A stretch of DNA of 36,042 bases from Selenomonadaceae bacterium (GTDB taxonomy: Bacteria; Bacillota; Negativicutes; Selenomonadales; Selenomonadaceae), in contig JAFSOQ010000073.1 of NCBI GenBank assembly GCA_017446845.1, positions 1-36,042 on the forward strand, in the 5' to 3' direction. Numbering within the stretch: the first letter of the stretch is position 1; each line of letters begins with the position of its first letter. The translations under genes and the position numbers were made by a program. Positions 16,069-24,748 of this stretch are shown piece after piece. The notes under the pieces are model-generated. The model did no database searches, was not told the origin of the DNA, and saw only the letters and a list, made by a program, of their open reading frames with translations.

Positions 16069-16830
16069 TTGGAAAAGATTTCTACCTCAAAAAATTTTGT
16101 TAATGGTATGGAAGGTATTATTCCGCTCAAGAACGATTCGCCGTACAAAAAAATTTTCGTTGTTGCTGATATTCACGGTTGCTTCGATAAGTTGATGTCG
16201 CTGTGGAAAAAGCTTGAAGTGACTGACAATGACTTAGTGATATTTTTAGGCGACTATATTGACCGAGGGGCACAAGTAGCCGAAACTATTAAGTGGATTC
16301 TTGAACAAAGCAAAAGAGAAAATTTTATCTTCCTTCGTGGAAACCATGAGCAAATGATGTTAGATACATTTCAAAAACGTATGGATAAAATTACATGGCT
16401 TTTTAACGGTGGGCAGACAACAATTCGCGGCTTGAGCAAATTGAAGGCGGAGGATAAAATTTTCATTGAACAGTTTCTGAACTTTGTAGAAAATTTGCCG
16501 CTCAGCTATTCAATTGAGATTGGAGAACGAACCTTCTTTTTCTGTCATGCCGGCGTTGATTCAAGCAAACCATTAGAAGAACAAACCGAAGACTTTTTGC
16601 TGTGGGCTCGTGAGGAATTTTTCGATACTTACGACGGCGAGGCTGTGATAATTGGCGGTCATTCACCCGTTCAAGCTTTTAAGAGATTCGGCGTTGCGGA
16701 CAATCCGCGCCCTGTAAAATTGCCAGACAGAAATATTTTGCTCATGGACACAGGTTCTTTCATTCGTAGCGGAAAAATTTCGGCTGTCGACATTTTGACC
16801 GGAGAGTATTGCCAGAGTGATTCAATCTAA
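16069..16830 (+). CDS. Metallophosphatase of the serine/threonine phosphatase family
   Basis: Predicted 253 residues from the TTG at 16069, which has AAAGGAGA upstream; an in-frame TTG at 16021 lacks a ribosome site. Metal-binding motifs of the PPP-type phosphoesterases are complete: ADIHG (D34, H36), GDYIDRG (D62, D65, R66), RGNHE (N92, H93), FCHAG (H160) and GGHSP (H198). It resembles bacterial PrpA/PrpB-type protein phosphatases, so protein or small-molecule phosphoester hydrolysis is likely. It heads the Sel1/TPR cluster. A close paralogue with degenerate motifs and an added tyrosine-phosphatase domain closes the cluster at 24749. Confidence 0.88.
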   Translation: MEKISTSKNFVNGMEGIIPLKNDSPYKKIFVVADIHGCFDKLMSLWKKLEVTDNDLVIFLGDYIDRGAQVAETIKWILEQSKRENFIFLRGNHEQMMLDTFQKRMDKITWLFNGGQTTIRGLSKLKAEDKIFIEQFLNFVENLPLSYSIEIGERTFFFCHAGVDSSKPLEEQTEDFLLWAREEFFDTYDGEAVIIGGHSPVQAFKRFGVADNPRPVKLPDRNILLMDTGSFIRSGKISAVDILTGEYCQSDSI

Positions 16831-16900
16831 ACCAAGCATTTATCTGAAGAGATTACAATCCCACTTTAAAAGCAGGTATAAAAGAGAGGAGAACTATATC

Positions 16901-17251
16901 ATGGGAAATGCTTATAGTCGTGCAGCTGCATACGATTACATCAACGCTTCTCTTAAAAGAATGTTTCGTGAGCAGGATAGAGAGAAACAAAATTTTAAAT
17001 CAAATCCTCCATTGCCTACGTTAAAAGAATATTTTTTCATGGGTGTTAAGCATTGCTTAGAACTTGCCAATGCTGGAAATGTTAAAGCTAAAAAGCATCT
17101 GCCTGAAATATTTTTCAGATTAGCTTTATATTATGAGAATGGCAACAGCGAATATGGTGTCATAAAAAATCTTAAAAAGGCTAATGAATATCTTGAGTTA
17201 GCCATAAATCTTGAAAGTGAACAAATAGAAGAGAAGTTTTTGTGCGCGTGA
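16901..17251 (+). CDS. Small Sel1/TPR-like protein
   Basis: Predicted 116 residues. I start at the ATG at 16901 (MGNAYSRAAAYDYIN), which has GAGAGGAGAA upstream, rather than an in-frame start at 16817 that overlaps the phosphatase. The sequence is helical. It has one recognisable Sel1-type unit near the end (EIFFRLALYYENGNSEYGVI, then LKKANEYLELAINL), the pattern used by the larger neighbours. There is no signal peptide. It may be a shortened member of the Sel1 family in this cluster. Function unknown. Confidence 0.6.
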   Translation: MGNAYSRAAAYDYINASLKRMFREQDREKQNFKSNPPLPTLKEYFFMGVKHCLELANAGNVKAKKHLPEIFFRLALYYENGNSEYGVIKNLKKANEYLELAINLESEQIEEKFLCA

Positions 17252-17304
17252 AAATAAAATAGAAATTAAGGGCGGGCGGCAGGGAAACTTTGGAGGTAAT
17301 AATT

Positions 17305-17790
17305 ATGCAAAAAGAATTACTCAAACAACTTCAAACTTGGGCGCAAGCCGGTGATGGCGACTGCGCCTACAAACTCGCAACGATTTATCGAACCGACGGA
17401 GATTTTAAAAATTATGTCGAGTGGTTGGAGAAATCTGCGGCTACAAAAAATTTCGACGCTATGAAAGAATATGCCGAATACCTTCGCGAAGGTGCCGACT
17501 ATGAAAAAGCTCTTGCGATTTATAAGGAATTGGCAGAAACCTTCTGCGACGAAGAATCAATGGAAAATATCGTTGATATGTATGAGCAAGGTCAAGGCGA
17601 TAAAGACACGCTCATTTTTGTTCTGAAGTTAATCGACAAATGCTTCAATGAAATTTACCCGATGAATAATTTTGCTCGTGTATTTGTCTTCCAAACCTAC
17701 CGCTACAACGAATGTACTTGGGAATATCTTCAAGCGGTCGAGCGTCGCAGAATTGCCGCTCGTATTCGCAAAATCTTAGCTGAGAATTAA
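17305..17790 (+). CDS. Sel1/TPR-like protein
   Basis: Predicted 161 residues from the ATG at 17305 with TGGAGGT upstream; an upstream TTG at 17290 overlaps that ribosome site. Helical repeats are visible: LKQLQTWAQAGDGDCAYKLA, MKEYAEYLREGADYEKALAI and ENIVDMYEQGQGDKDTLIFV. The C-terminal 40 residues are not obviously repeat. It ends 14 bases before the next Sel1 gene and is probably cotranscribed with it. Confidence 0.65.
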   Translation: MQKELLKQLQTWAQAGDGDCAYKLATIYRTDGDFKNYVEWLEKSAATKNFDAMKEYAEYLREGADYEKALAIYKELAETFCDEESMENIVDMYEQGQGDKDTLIFVLKLIDKCFNEIYPMNNFARVFVFQTYRYNECTWEYLQAVERRRIAARIRKILAEN

Positions 17791-17804
17791 AAGGAGTGTA
17801 CAAC

Positions 17805-19178
17805 ATGAACGAGAAGGAATTAATCATTAAAGCTCAAAACAGCGATATTTCGGCAATGAAAAAACTTGCAGATTATTACAAAGAAAAAACAAAGCTCATT
17901 CCTCCGGACAAGCTCAATGACGTAATTTGGATGAAAGATTATCGTAAAAGAACGCAAGCTCCGGACATTGACGAAGTTGATAAAAAATACAAAGCTCTGG
18001 CTTATAAATATTATCGTATGGCTGCCGAAGCCGGAGACGCTGAAAGCATGACCGGGGTTGCCAGTTTTCTTTATGATGCTATCGGCGTCGAAAGAAATCA
18101 AGAAGAAGCTTACGAATGGTACAGGCGCGGAGCCAAAGCGGGTGATCCTGCCGCAATGCGAGTTACAGCTTATATCTCGGAAGACGAAAAAGATAAATTT
18201 AAATGGTACAAACTCTCCGCCGAGTTGGATAAACCCGGCTTGAACAAGCAGGACTCAATCAAACAAACCGCAATCAATTACGCTTGCGGGCGCGGAACGG
18301 AAAAAGACATTGCCAAAGCCGAAGAGTGGCTTGCCAAACTCGACAAAGATGATGATAATTCTGCAAGAATGGAAATTGCTCAAATAACCGGCGAAAGTTC
18401 TTGGCTGGAACAAGCCGCCGAATCGTCGCCCACGGCAATGATTAGAATGGCGGAAGACTTTGTTTTGAAAAATGATTTCGTCACCGCGCTGAACTGGTAT
18501 AAAAAAGCGGCTCGCACTACGAAGAAGGGTGCACCAAATTCGCCGGCAATCGTTGCCATGTCAATTATCGGCGACATTTACTACATAGGCGAGGACGGCG
18601 TCGACCAAGATTATGAGGAAGCTTTTAAGTGGTACAGTCGCGCCGCCGCTCAAGGTTACAATATGGCAAAAATAAAAATGACGCTCATGCTTTATCGCGG
18701 ACTTGGCGTCAAGCAAGATTTGCAACAGGCGTTTAAAAATTTCTCGGAAATTTCTTGGACACAAGAAAATTTCGGTCCTTTCAGCCCGTTCCGTTTCAAC
18801 AGCGTTGCCCGATACTACGCCGCCAAAATGCGCGAGAACGGCGAAGGTTGCACTGCTGATTCCGTCGACACTTTTGAACGTTACAGAGTTGCCGCCGGTC
18901 TGGAAAGGGTTCAAGATTATGAGTCTCCTCGCAGAATCCCAAAAGCTATCTACAAAGTTGCAGATGCTTACTTCCTCGGCGAAGGTGCTCGACAAAATTT
19001 TGCAAAGGCTCTCAATTTTTACGAGAAAACTCTTACCAAAGGTGACGGCAGAACGCCCTATCATCGCGAGGCAATCAAGAAGGTCATGTGGATGTATGAA
19101 CTTGGCGAAGGTATTCCTAAAGATAAAGTCAAGGCTGCCGAATGGCGTAAAAAATTGAACGGTTCAGACGAAGAATAA
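17805..19178 (+). CDS. Sel1-repeat protein
   Basis: Predicted 457 residues from the ATG at 17805 (MNEKELIIKAQNSD) with AAGGAG upstream. Sel1 units of about 36 residues recur: YRMAAEAGDAESMTGVASFL, IGVERNQEEAYEWYRRGAKA, YYIGEDGVDQDYEEAFKWYS, GLGVKQDLQQAFKNF and EGARQNFAKALNFYEK. There is no signal peptide, so it is probably a cytoplasmic scaffold. Sel1 proteins usually assemble signalling or stress complexes, and the adjacent phosphatases fit such a role by inference. A terminator-like hairpin follows at 19191. Confidence 0.85.
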   Translation: MNEKELIIKAQNSDISAMKKLADYYKEKTKLIPPDKLNDVIWMKDYRKRTQAPDIDEVDKKYKALAYKYYRMAAEAGDAESMTGVASFLYDAIGVERNQEEAYEWYRRGAKAGDPAAMRVTAYISEDEKDKFKWYKLSAELDKPGLNKQDSIKQTAINYACGRGTEKDIAKAEEWLAKLDKDDDNSARMEIAQITGESSWLEQAAESSPTAMIRMAEDFVLKNDFVTALNWYKKAARTTKKGAPNSPAIVAMSIIGDIYYIGEDGVDQDYEEAFKWYSRAAAQGYNMAKIKMTLMLYRGLGVKQDLQQAFKNFSEISWTQENFGPFSPFRFNSVARYYAAKMRENGEGCTADSVDTFERYRVAAGLERVQDYESPRRIPKAIYKVADAYFLGEGARQNFAKALNFYEKTLTKGDGRTPYHREAIKKVMWMYELGEGIPKDKVKAAEWRKKLNGSDEE

Positions 19179-19190
19179 AATTTACCTGTT

Positions 19191-19240
19191 GAGCGTGTCG
19201 AATGGATTTTGAATTGATTTTCGGCACGCTCTGTTTTTTT
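19191..19240 (+). terminator. Terminator-like hairpin just before the next gene's ribosome site
   Basis: Stem GAGCGTG (19191-19197) with CACGCTC (19225-19231), then TGTTTTTTT. Only about 15 bases separate it from the next ATG, including AAAGGAG, leaving no room for a separate promoter downstream. Confidence 0.65.
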
Positions 19241-19255
19241 AAAGGAGTAACTAAA

Positions 19256-20677
19256 ATGATAAGATATGACACGCACACCGGAAAAACAACTTACAGCGAC
19301 GGCAATTCTCTTTCCGGAGATTTGGGCAAAAAAGTTCGCGACGGCGATAAAGAGGCTCTGCAAAAGCTCAAAGAGTTTGCAACGAATAAAGACCCCGAAC
19401 AACCGCATTCACAGGCACGCGCCTTGTATGAGTTGGCAGAAGTTCACTTCAACGGATTCTGTGAAGTGGAGCGGTCGCCCAAAAAGGCTTTGGAATTCTT
19501 AATTCAAGCCGTCGAATTAAATGATGATCTTGCGTCGATTCGATTGGGTGAATTTTATCGCGACGGCAAGCGGGGCTTCAAGCAGGACGGACAAAAAGCG
19601 TTGGAACTTTTTCTCAAGGCTGCCGAGAGTGGCAATAAAAAAGGTCTCCGGTTGGCGGCTGAAATGTTTCGTTCAGGTCAAGGCGGCTTTAAAGCTGACG
19701 GATACAAAGCTCTTGAGTTTTATGAAAAACTTGACGCCCTCGACGATGAACAAGCGCCGATGAAAATAGCGGAAATTTACGAGGAAGGTTGCGGCAAGTT
19801 TAAAGCTGACGGATACAAAGCCCTTGAAATTTACGATGATATTATTCTTCACGGCAAATACTGGGATAAGATTAAGCGTGATTTCAGAATAAGCAGTCCC
19901 CAAAGAAGCATTTGCTCAATAGCTTTTGGCAAAGCAGCCGAAATTTACTTGAATGGTAAAGCCGGTGTCAAGCCTGATGGCTACAAAGCCATTGAATACT
20001 ACACTAAAATTGATGCTTGGATTCCTCTCGCAGATATTTATCTTTACGGCAAAGGCGGCGTCGCTCCCGACGGTTACAAAGCTATCGAATACTTTTCCAA
20101 GGAAAGCGAATGTTATACCCCATTCCTCAAAGAAATCGCCGATATTTATTTGGAAGGCAAAGCTGGTGTCAAGTCTGATGGCTACAAAGCCATTGAATAT
20201 CTCAATGAGATAATTCGACGGCACGATACCGAGGATAGGTTTTTTTCTCCACCCGATGCAATGAGAATGATTGCCGAAATTTATCTTGAGGGAAAAGCCG
20301 GCGTCGAGCCTGATGGCTACAAAGCCATTGAATACCTCAATAAAATAATTCGACGGAACGATAATAATGCTATGTTTGAGCCACCGGAGGCAATGAAAAT
20401 GATTGCCGAAATTTATCGTGAAGGAAAAGCCGGCGTCGCTCAAGACGGACATAAAGCCGTTGAATATTTAACTAAAATTGCCGGAAGAAAGGCTTGGTTA
20501 TCAGTTTCGTTTGTAAATGAAGCTTTTTACGAACTGGGAACTATTTATGAGGAAGGTTGCGACTCCGTTCTTCCCGACATTCAAAAAGCCATTGCGTATT
20601 ATCAAAAAAGTGCTGAACGGGGATATAATTCCGCCAAAATGAAACTTGAAGAATTAGTCGGTTCAAAAGACTCCTAA
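19256..20677 (+). CDS. Sel1-repeat protein with GYKAIEY units
   Basis: Predicted 473 residues from the ATG at 19256 (MIRYDTHTGKTTYSDGN), with AAAGGAG upstream. An earlier in-frame start at 19202 lies in the hairpin. The Sel1 units are unusually uniform: AEIYLEGKAGVKPDGYKAIEYL-type repeats occur at least nine times, and several are near-identical at DNA level. This suggests recent repeat amplification. There is no signal peptide or membrane segment. It is closely related to the 637-residue protein at 22699. Confidence 0.85.
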   Translation: MIRYDTHTGKTTYSDGNSLSGDLGKKVRDGDKEALQKLKEFATNKDPEQPHSQARALYELAEVHFNGFCEVERSPKKALEFLIQAVELNDDLASIRLGEFYRDGKRGFKQDGQKALELFLKAAESGNKKGLRLAAEMFRSGQGGFKADGYKALEFYEKLDALDDEQAPMKIAEIYEEGCGKFKADGYKALEIYDDIILHGKYWDKIKRDFRISSPQRSICSIAFGKAAEIYLNGKAGVKPDGYKAIEYYTKIDAWIPLADIYLYGKGGVAPDGYKAIEYFSKESECYTPFLKEIADIYLEGKAGVKSDGYKAIEYLNEIIRRHDTEDRFFSPPDAMRMIAEIYLEGKAGVEPDGYKAIEYLNKIIRRNDNNAMFEPPEAMKMIAEIYREGKAGVAQDGHKAVEYLTKIAGRKAWLSVSFVNEAFYELGTIYEEGCDSVLPDIQKAIAYYQKSAERGYNSAKMKLEELVGSKDS

Positions 20678-20717
20678 AGTCTTATAAAAATTATAGATAT
20701 TAGCAACAATTTCTGAT

Positions 20718-20760
20718 AAAATGGTCGGGTATTCACATGATGAGATACTCGACCATTTTT
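20718..20760 (+). terminator. Terminator-like hairpin upstream of the large LRR gene
   Basis: Stem AAATGGTCGGGTAT (20719-20732) with ATACTCGACCATTT (20745-20758), one mismatch, then T. It lies about 60 bases before the start at 20822. A possible -10 (GATAAAAT) overlaps its 5' arm. Confidence 0.65.
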
Positions 20761-20821
20761 GGGAGGTGTTAAGCGCAAAAATATTGCGTCTACAACTTTC
20801 AAACTAAAGGAGAAAAATTTT

Positions 20822-22660
20822 ATGGCTAAGGTTTTTAGAGAAGGTCAACCAAATTTCCCCGCAAATCAGGCGGAAATCGACAAGCGTCTAACGGAAATAG
20901 AACAGCTTATCAACAACGACAAGGGAATTCCTCAAGTCAACGTTAAATTTTCCGAAGCGGCTTTTCAGCTGATGCAAGACTGCGATTTAATCACGGAGAG
21001 CAACGTTAAATTTTTGAGTGACGCTCAGAATTGCAAAAACTATGACAGCTGCCTTTTTTTCATTCGTAACCGCAGCGAGGGTGCTTTACGTCAAGTCAAC
21101 GATGATAGTAACGTTAATGACGCGAAAGGAGACCAAAGATTTTATTATGGGACGGACAGACGAGTAGAGTTGTCAGATGGTCGACACTTTCTGATTTCAA
21201 ACGACTGGTACAAGGATAAAACAGTATGTCCGAACAAGCGAGCCTTTTATAACTGGTTGAAGAAAGAGGCTCAAGACGCTTGCAAGAAACATTGGGTAAA
21301 AGATGACAATGCAACTGCCTCTTCAATAATAAACACCGATTATTTGAAAAGGATAATCGCGGCGTCGGGCATCCCTTATGAAAAATGGCATAAACATATC
21401 AACGTATTTAAGGCACTTGCCATTTTACTTGAAAAAGCAAAACAAACCGGCGAGCTGATGCATGATGAATTGATGATTACCCTTCTTCCATTATTCAACG
21501 TAAAAAACGACACGGACGCTGAGGCTATTGAGAATGTTTTGAGTATAGCCTCTATTGAATCGGAAATCCGGAATATTTGCAACCACGAAGGCATAGAGAT
21601 AATCGATGAGACCACGAATAAATTATCCTCCAAAGAGTCAAAAAAAAATAACCTTGAATATATTAACATGGAATTTAGATATTCACGTATTTATTCGGGA
21701 GAGGCTATACGCATTAATAAATATATCGGTTCAGCGAAACATGTCGTCATTCCTGCGCGGATAGATGATTTGCCCGTCAAATACATTGGCGAAAGGGCTT
21801 TCAGCGGTTGCACAAACTTGACTACAGTAATAATAGGAGGCTTTTCGCATATTGGTGAAAATGCTTTCAGCGGTTGCACAAATTTGATCACAGTAGTAAT
21901 AAATCGTCTTTTGAATATTGGTAAAAATGCTTTCAGCGGTTGCACGAGCTTAAGGAATTTAATCTTGCCATATCTTACGGAAGATTATTATGAAGATGGC
22001 TTCTTCGCAGGCGACTTTGCAAGTATTGGCACCGGAGCTTTTAGCGGCTGTACGAGCTTGCCTAACGTGATAATTCCAAACGGTGTCCATTACATTGGCG
22101 ATTCAGCTTTCAGCGGGTGTACGAGCTTAATTAACGTAATGATAGAAAGTGGCGTTAATTACATTGGCACCGGAGCTTTTAGCGGCTGTACATGCTTGAC
22201 CAACGTAATAATTCCATATACTGTTGAGGAAATTGGTGATGGAACTTTCTGCGGCTGTGAGAACTTAGAGAAAATAACCATTCCATACGGTGTCCATTTC
22301 ATTGGCAATGGAGCTTTCAGCGGCTGTACAAGATTGACTAACGTAATAATAGAAGATAACGTCGAGGAAATTGGCGAAAGGGCTTTCAGCGGCTGTACAT
22401 GGTTGACTGAAATAAACATTCAAGGTCATGTCGAAAAAATTGGCGATTTGGCTTTCGACGGCTGTGAGAGCTTAACTGAAATAACCATTAAATACGGCGT
22501 TGAAGAAATTGGCGATTTGGCTTTCTGGGGATGTAGTAATTTAAGAACAGTTTACGTTTCCGAATCAGCTTTATCGGAAGAGACAATCCGGCGCAGTATA
22601 GATAAGATTCGCACAGAATTTCCTTCTTGCAGAATCATACCGATACCCCAACAACAATAA
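20822..22660 (+). CDS. BspA-type leucine-rich-repeat protein with novel N-terminal domain
   Basis: Predicted 612 residues from the ATG at 20822 with AAAGGAGAA upstream; the in-frame start at 20759 lacks one. Residues 1-280 are an unrecognised soluble domain (MAKVFREGQPNFPANQAEID, YYGTDRRVELSDGRHFLISN). From about 285 the protein repeats the plan of the 1106-2338 gene: a YSRIYSGEAIRINKYIG-type cap, then about twelve LRR_5 units such as IPNGVHYIGDSAFSGCTSL. The FSGCT core is highly conserved, also in DNA. There is no signal peptide. The two-part design suggests that the repeats bind a partner and the N-terminal domain acts on it; this is inference. Confidence 0.82.
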   Translation: MAKVFREGQPNFPANQAEIDKRLTEIEQLINNDKGIPQVNVKFSEAAFQLMQDCDLITESNVKFLSDAQNCKNYDSCLFFIRNRSEGALRQVNDDSNVNDAKGDQRFYYGTDRRVELSDGRHFLISNDWYKDKTVCPNKRAFYNWLKKEAQDACKKHWVKDDNATASSIINTDYLKRIIAASGIPYEKWHKHINVFKALAILLEKAKQTGELMHDELMITLLPLFNVKNDTDAEAIENVLSIASIESEIRNICNHEGIEIIDETTNKLSSKESKKNNLEYINMEFRYSRIYSGEAIRINKYIGSAKHVVIPARIDDLPVKYIGERAFSGCTNLTTVIIGGFSHIGENAFSGCTNLITVVINRLLNIGKNAFSGCTSLRNLILPYLTEDYYEDGFFAGDFASIGTGAFSGCTSLPNVIIPNGVHYIGDSAFSGCTSLINVMIESGVNYIGTGAFSGCTCLTNVIIPYTVEEIGDGTFCGCENLEKITIPYGVHFIGNGAFSGCTRLTNVIIEDNVEEIGERAFSGCTWLTEINIQGHVEKIGDLAFDGCESLTEITIKYGVEEIGDLAFWGCSNLRTVYVSESALSEETIRRSIDKIRTEFPSCRIIPIPQQQ

Positions 22661-22698
22661 CATCGTGGTCGCAATCGATATAAAAAAGGAGTATCCTT

Positions 22699-24612
22699 AT
22701 GGAAATCGATGACGAAAAAATCGCCGACGACCTTTTTGAAGGGGTACTTCACGGCGACAAAAACTCTTTTCATGAACTCGAAAAACTTGCTGACGACGGA
22801 AATGAACGAGCCATGAGCAATTTGGCGCAAATTTATCTCAAGGGGGCGGGCGTCGTAGAAAGTTCCTACAAAAAGGCTTTGGAATTGTTCAAGAAAGCCG
22901 CCACGCTCAATGAGGTTTATGCCTTATTTCGTCTTGGAGAATTTTACAGAGATTCAAAATACGGATTAAAACAGGACGGAAATAAAGCCGCCGAATATTT
23001 CATAAGAGCCGCTGAACACGCTACTCCGAACGGTACTGCCGAAGGTTTCAGATTAGCTGCCGAAATTTATCACTACGGAAAAGGCGGCGTTGCTCCCGAC
23101 GGATTCAAAGCTATTGAATTGTACAAGAAGCTTGACGAAATTGAATCTCTCGACGAAGTAGAAATTCGTTTTAGCGGCGAAAAAGCTCTGTTCAGAATCG
23201 CAGATATTTATAAGAACGGTTGCGGCTCTCTCAAACCAGACGGATTAAAAGCCGTTGAGTACTTGAACAAAGCCGCCGAGCGCGGTGACGAATGGTCGGC
23301 ATTTTATGAGCTGGCGGAATTGTATCGCAGAGGCAAAGCCGGTATCAAAATTGACGGCTACAAAGTCATCGAATATCTGACCAAGCTCGACAACTTAAAG
23401 AAAATTGCCGAAATTTATCGCGACGGCAAGTACAACGTTAAAGCCGACGGCTACAAAGCTATCGAATACCTCACAAAAAAAACCGAGCAAGATAAACGCA
23501 AAACACTCGACGAAATTGCTGAAATACATCTTATAGACAGTAGCGAAAACGATATGAACGTTGCCAATGAATATTGTGACAACGCAAGAGAAATTTACAA
23601 TGTCGACGAGTTTAAAGAAATCGCCGAAATTTATCTTGAGGGCAAGGGCGGTGTTCAACCCGATGGATATAAAGCACTTGAATATTTCTCAAAAGCCGCC
23701 GAAGGTATCAACCTCATAATTAACTTTACGAAAAATTTTATCGAAAACAACAGCGAAATTAAACAAAAGCGGCAAGGTGTTCTCAATCGCGTTTTTCGTT
23801 CGCTCGGACGTATCAACAGGAATACATCCGAACAAATCGCCGAAATTTACAGTGAGGGCAAGGCGGGCGTTCAACCTGACGGACACAAAGCTATCGAATA
23901 TCTCTTAAAAGCCATAGAAGCTGTAGACGCCGAACGCGATAATCCCGACGAAAATTCTAAAAGCAATATTTTTTATATCTACAACAAAATTGCATGGATA
24001 TATTTGAAAGGTTCGGGCGAAGTTCAAATTGACGGTTATAAAGCCATTGAATACTACACTAAAATTAATGCTTGGAGTTCTCTCGCGGAGATTTATCGTT
24101 ACGGCAAAGCCGGTGTCGAGCCTGACCCGCACAAAGCTATCGAATATTTTCTGAAGCACGAAGCCACGATTCGTCGCCCTCAAAGTCCCGACGACGAGCC
24201 GAATGACTTTGACATTTTTTTGGATAACGAAGAACGTGCCGAAGCCTTCAGAAATATCGCCGAAATTTATTCTTCTCTCAATGACGGACAAAAAGCTCTT
24301 GAGTACTTTCTTAAAGCTGACGAGTTAGGAGCCTCATGGGCAGACATTGAGGTTGAGAGGATTTATCGTGAAGGTAAAGGCAACTTGAAACCCGACGGCG
24401 TCAAGCTCATCGAATTCCTGACAAACAAGCTTGAGCAAGATAAATCCTCTGACGGGCATATTTTGTACGACATTGCGAAAGCTTACGAAGAAGGTTGCGG
24501 CTCTCTCGAACCGAACGTGCAAAAAGCGATTGAATTCTATCAAAAATCAGCTGAGCCGGGAAATAATTTTGCCAAAACAAAACTTGCCGAATTAACCGGC
24601 GCAAACGAATAA
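22699..24612 (+). CDS. Large Sel1-repeat protein
   Basis: Predicted 637 residues from an ATG with AAAAGGAG upstream, 38 bases after the LRR gene, so probably cotranscribed. It has about fourteen Sel1 units, many reading AEIYxEGKAGVxPDGYKAIEYL, with linkers of variable length such as the basic stretch near residue 355 (IKQKRQGVLNRVFRSLGRIN). There is no signal peptide. Its C-terminal phrase (AYEEGCGSLEPNVQKAIEFY, then KSAEPGNNFAKTKLAEL) closely matches the end of the 19256 protein, showing duplication of whole genes. A perfect hairpin follows. Confidence 0.85.
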   Translation: MEIDDEKIADDLFEGVLHGDKNSFHELEKLADDGNERAMSNLAQIYLKGAGVVESSYKKALELFKKAATLNEVYALFRLGEFYRDSKYGLKQDGNKAAEYFIRAAEHATPNGTAEGFRLAAEIYHYGKGGVAPDGFKAIELYKKLDEIESLDEVEIRFSGEKALFRIADIYKNGCGSLKPDGLKAVEYLNKAAERGDEWSAFYELAELYRRGKAGIKIDGYKVIEYLTKLDNLKKIAEIYRDGKYNVKADGYKAIEYLTKKTEQDKRKTLDEIAEIHLIDSSENDMNVANEYCDNAREIYNVDEFKEIAEIYLEGKGGVQPDGYKALEYFSKAAEGINLIINFTKNFIENNSEIKQKRQGVLNRVFRSLGRINRNTSEQIAEIYSEGKAGVQPDGHKAIEYLLKAIEAVDAERDNPDENSKSNIFYIYNKIAWIYLKGSGEVQIDGYKAIEYYTKINAWSSLAEIYRYGKAGVEPDPHKAIEYFLKHEATIRRPQSPDDEPNDFDIFLDNEERAEAFRNIAEIYSSLNDGQKALEYFLKADELGASWADIEVERIYREGKGNLKPDGVKLIEFLTNKLEQDKSSDGHILYDIAKAYEEGCGSLEPNVQKAIEFYQKSAEPGNNFAKTKLAELTGANE

Positions 24613-24676
24613 GATAAATTGTGCAATTAACTGCGAGCGGTGGCACACGACGAACCCTTTAAAAATAATTTATAGC

Positions 24677-24720
24677 AAAAGAAGTCGATTATCAAATTAT
24701 GAAATCGACTTCTTTTCAAG
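24677..24720 (+). terminator. Terminator-like hairpin before the phosphatase fusion gene
   Basis: Perfect 14-base arms AAAAGAAGTCGATT (24677-24690) and AATCGACTTCTTTT (24703-24716). The fusion gene starts 29 bases later. Confidence 0.75.
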
Positions 24721-24748
24721 TAAATACTTATCAAAGGAGTATACGACA

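Noticed and set aside
19953..20452. Overlapping frames on both strands within the Sel1 genes
   Set aside because: They repeat with the Sel1 period and are shadows of the repeats; none has its own start signals.
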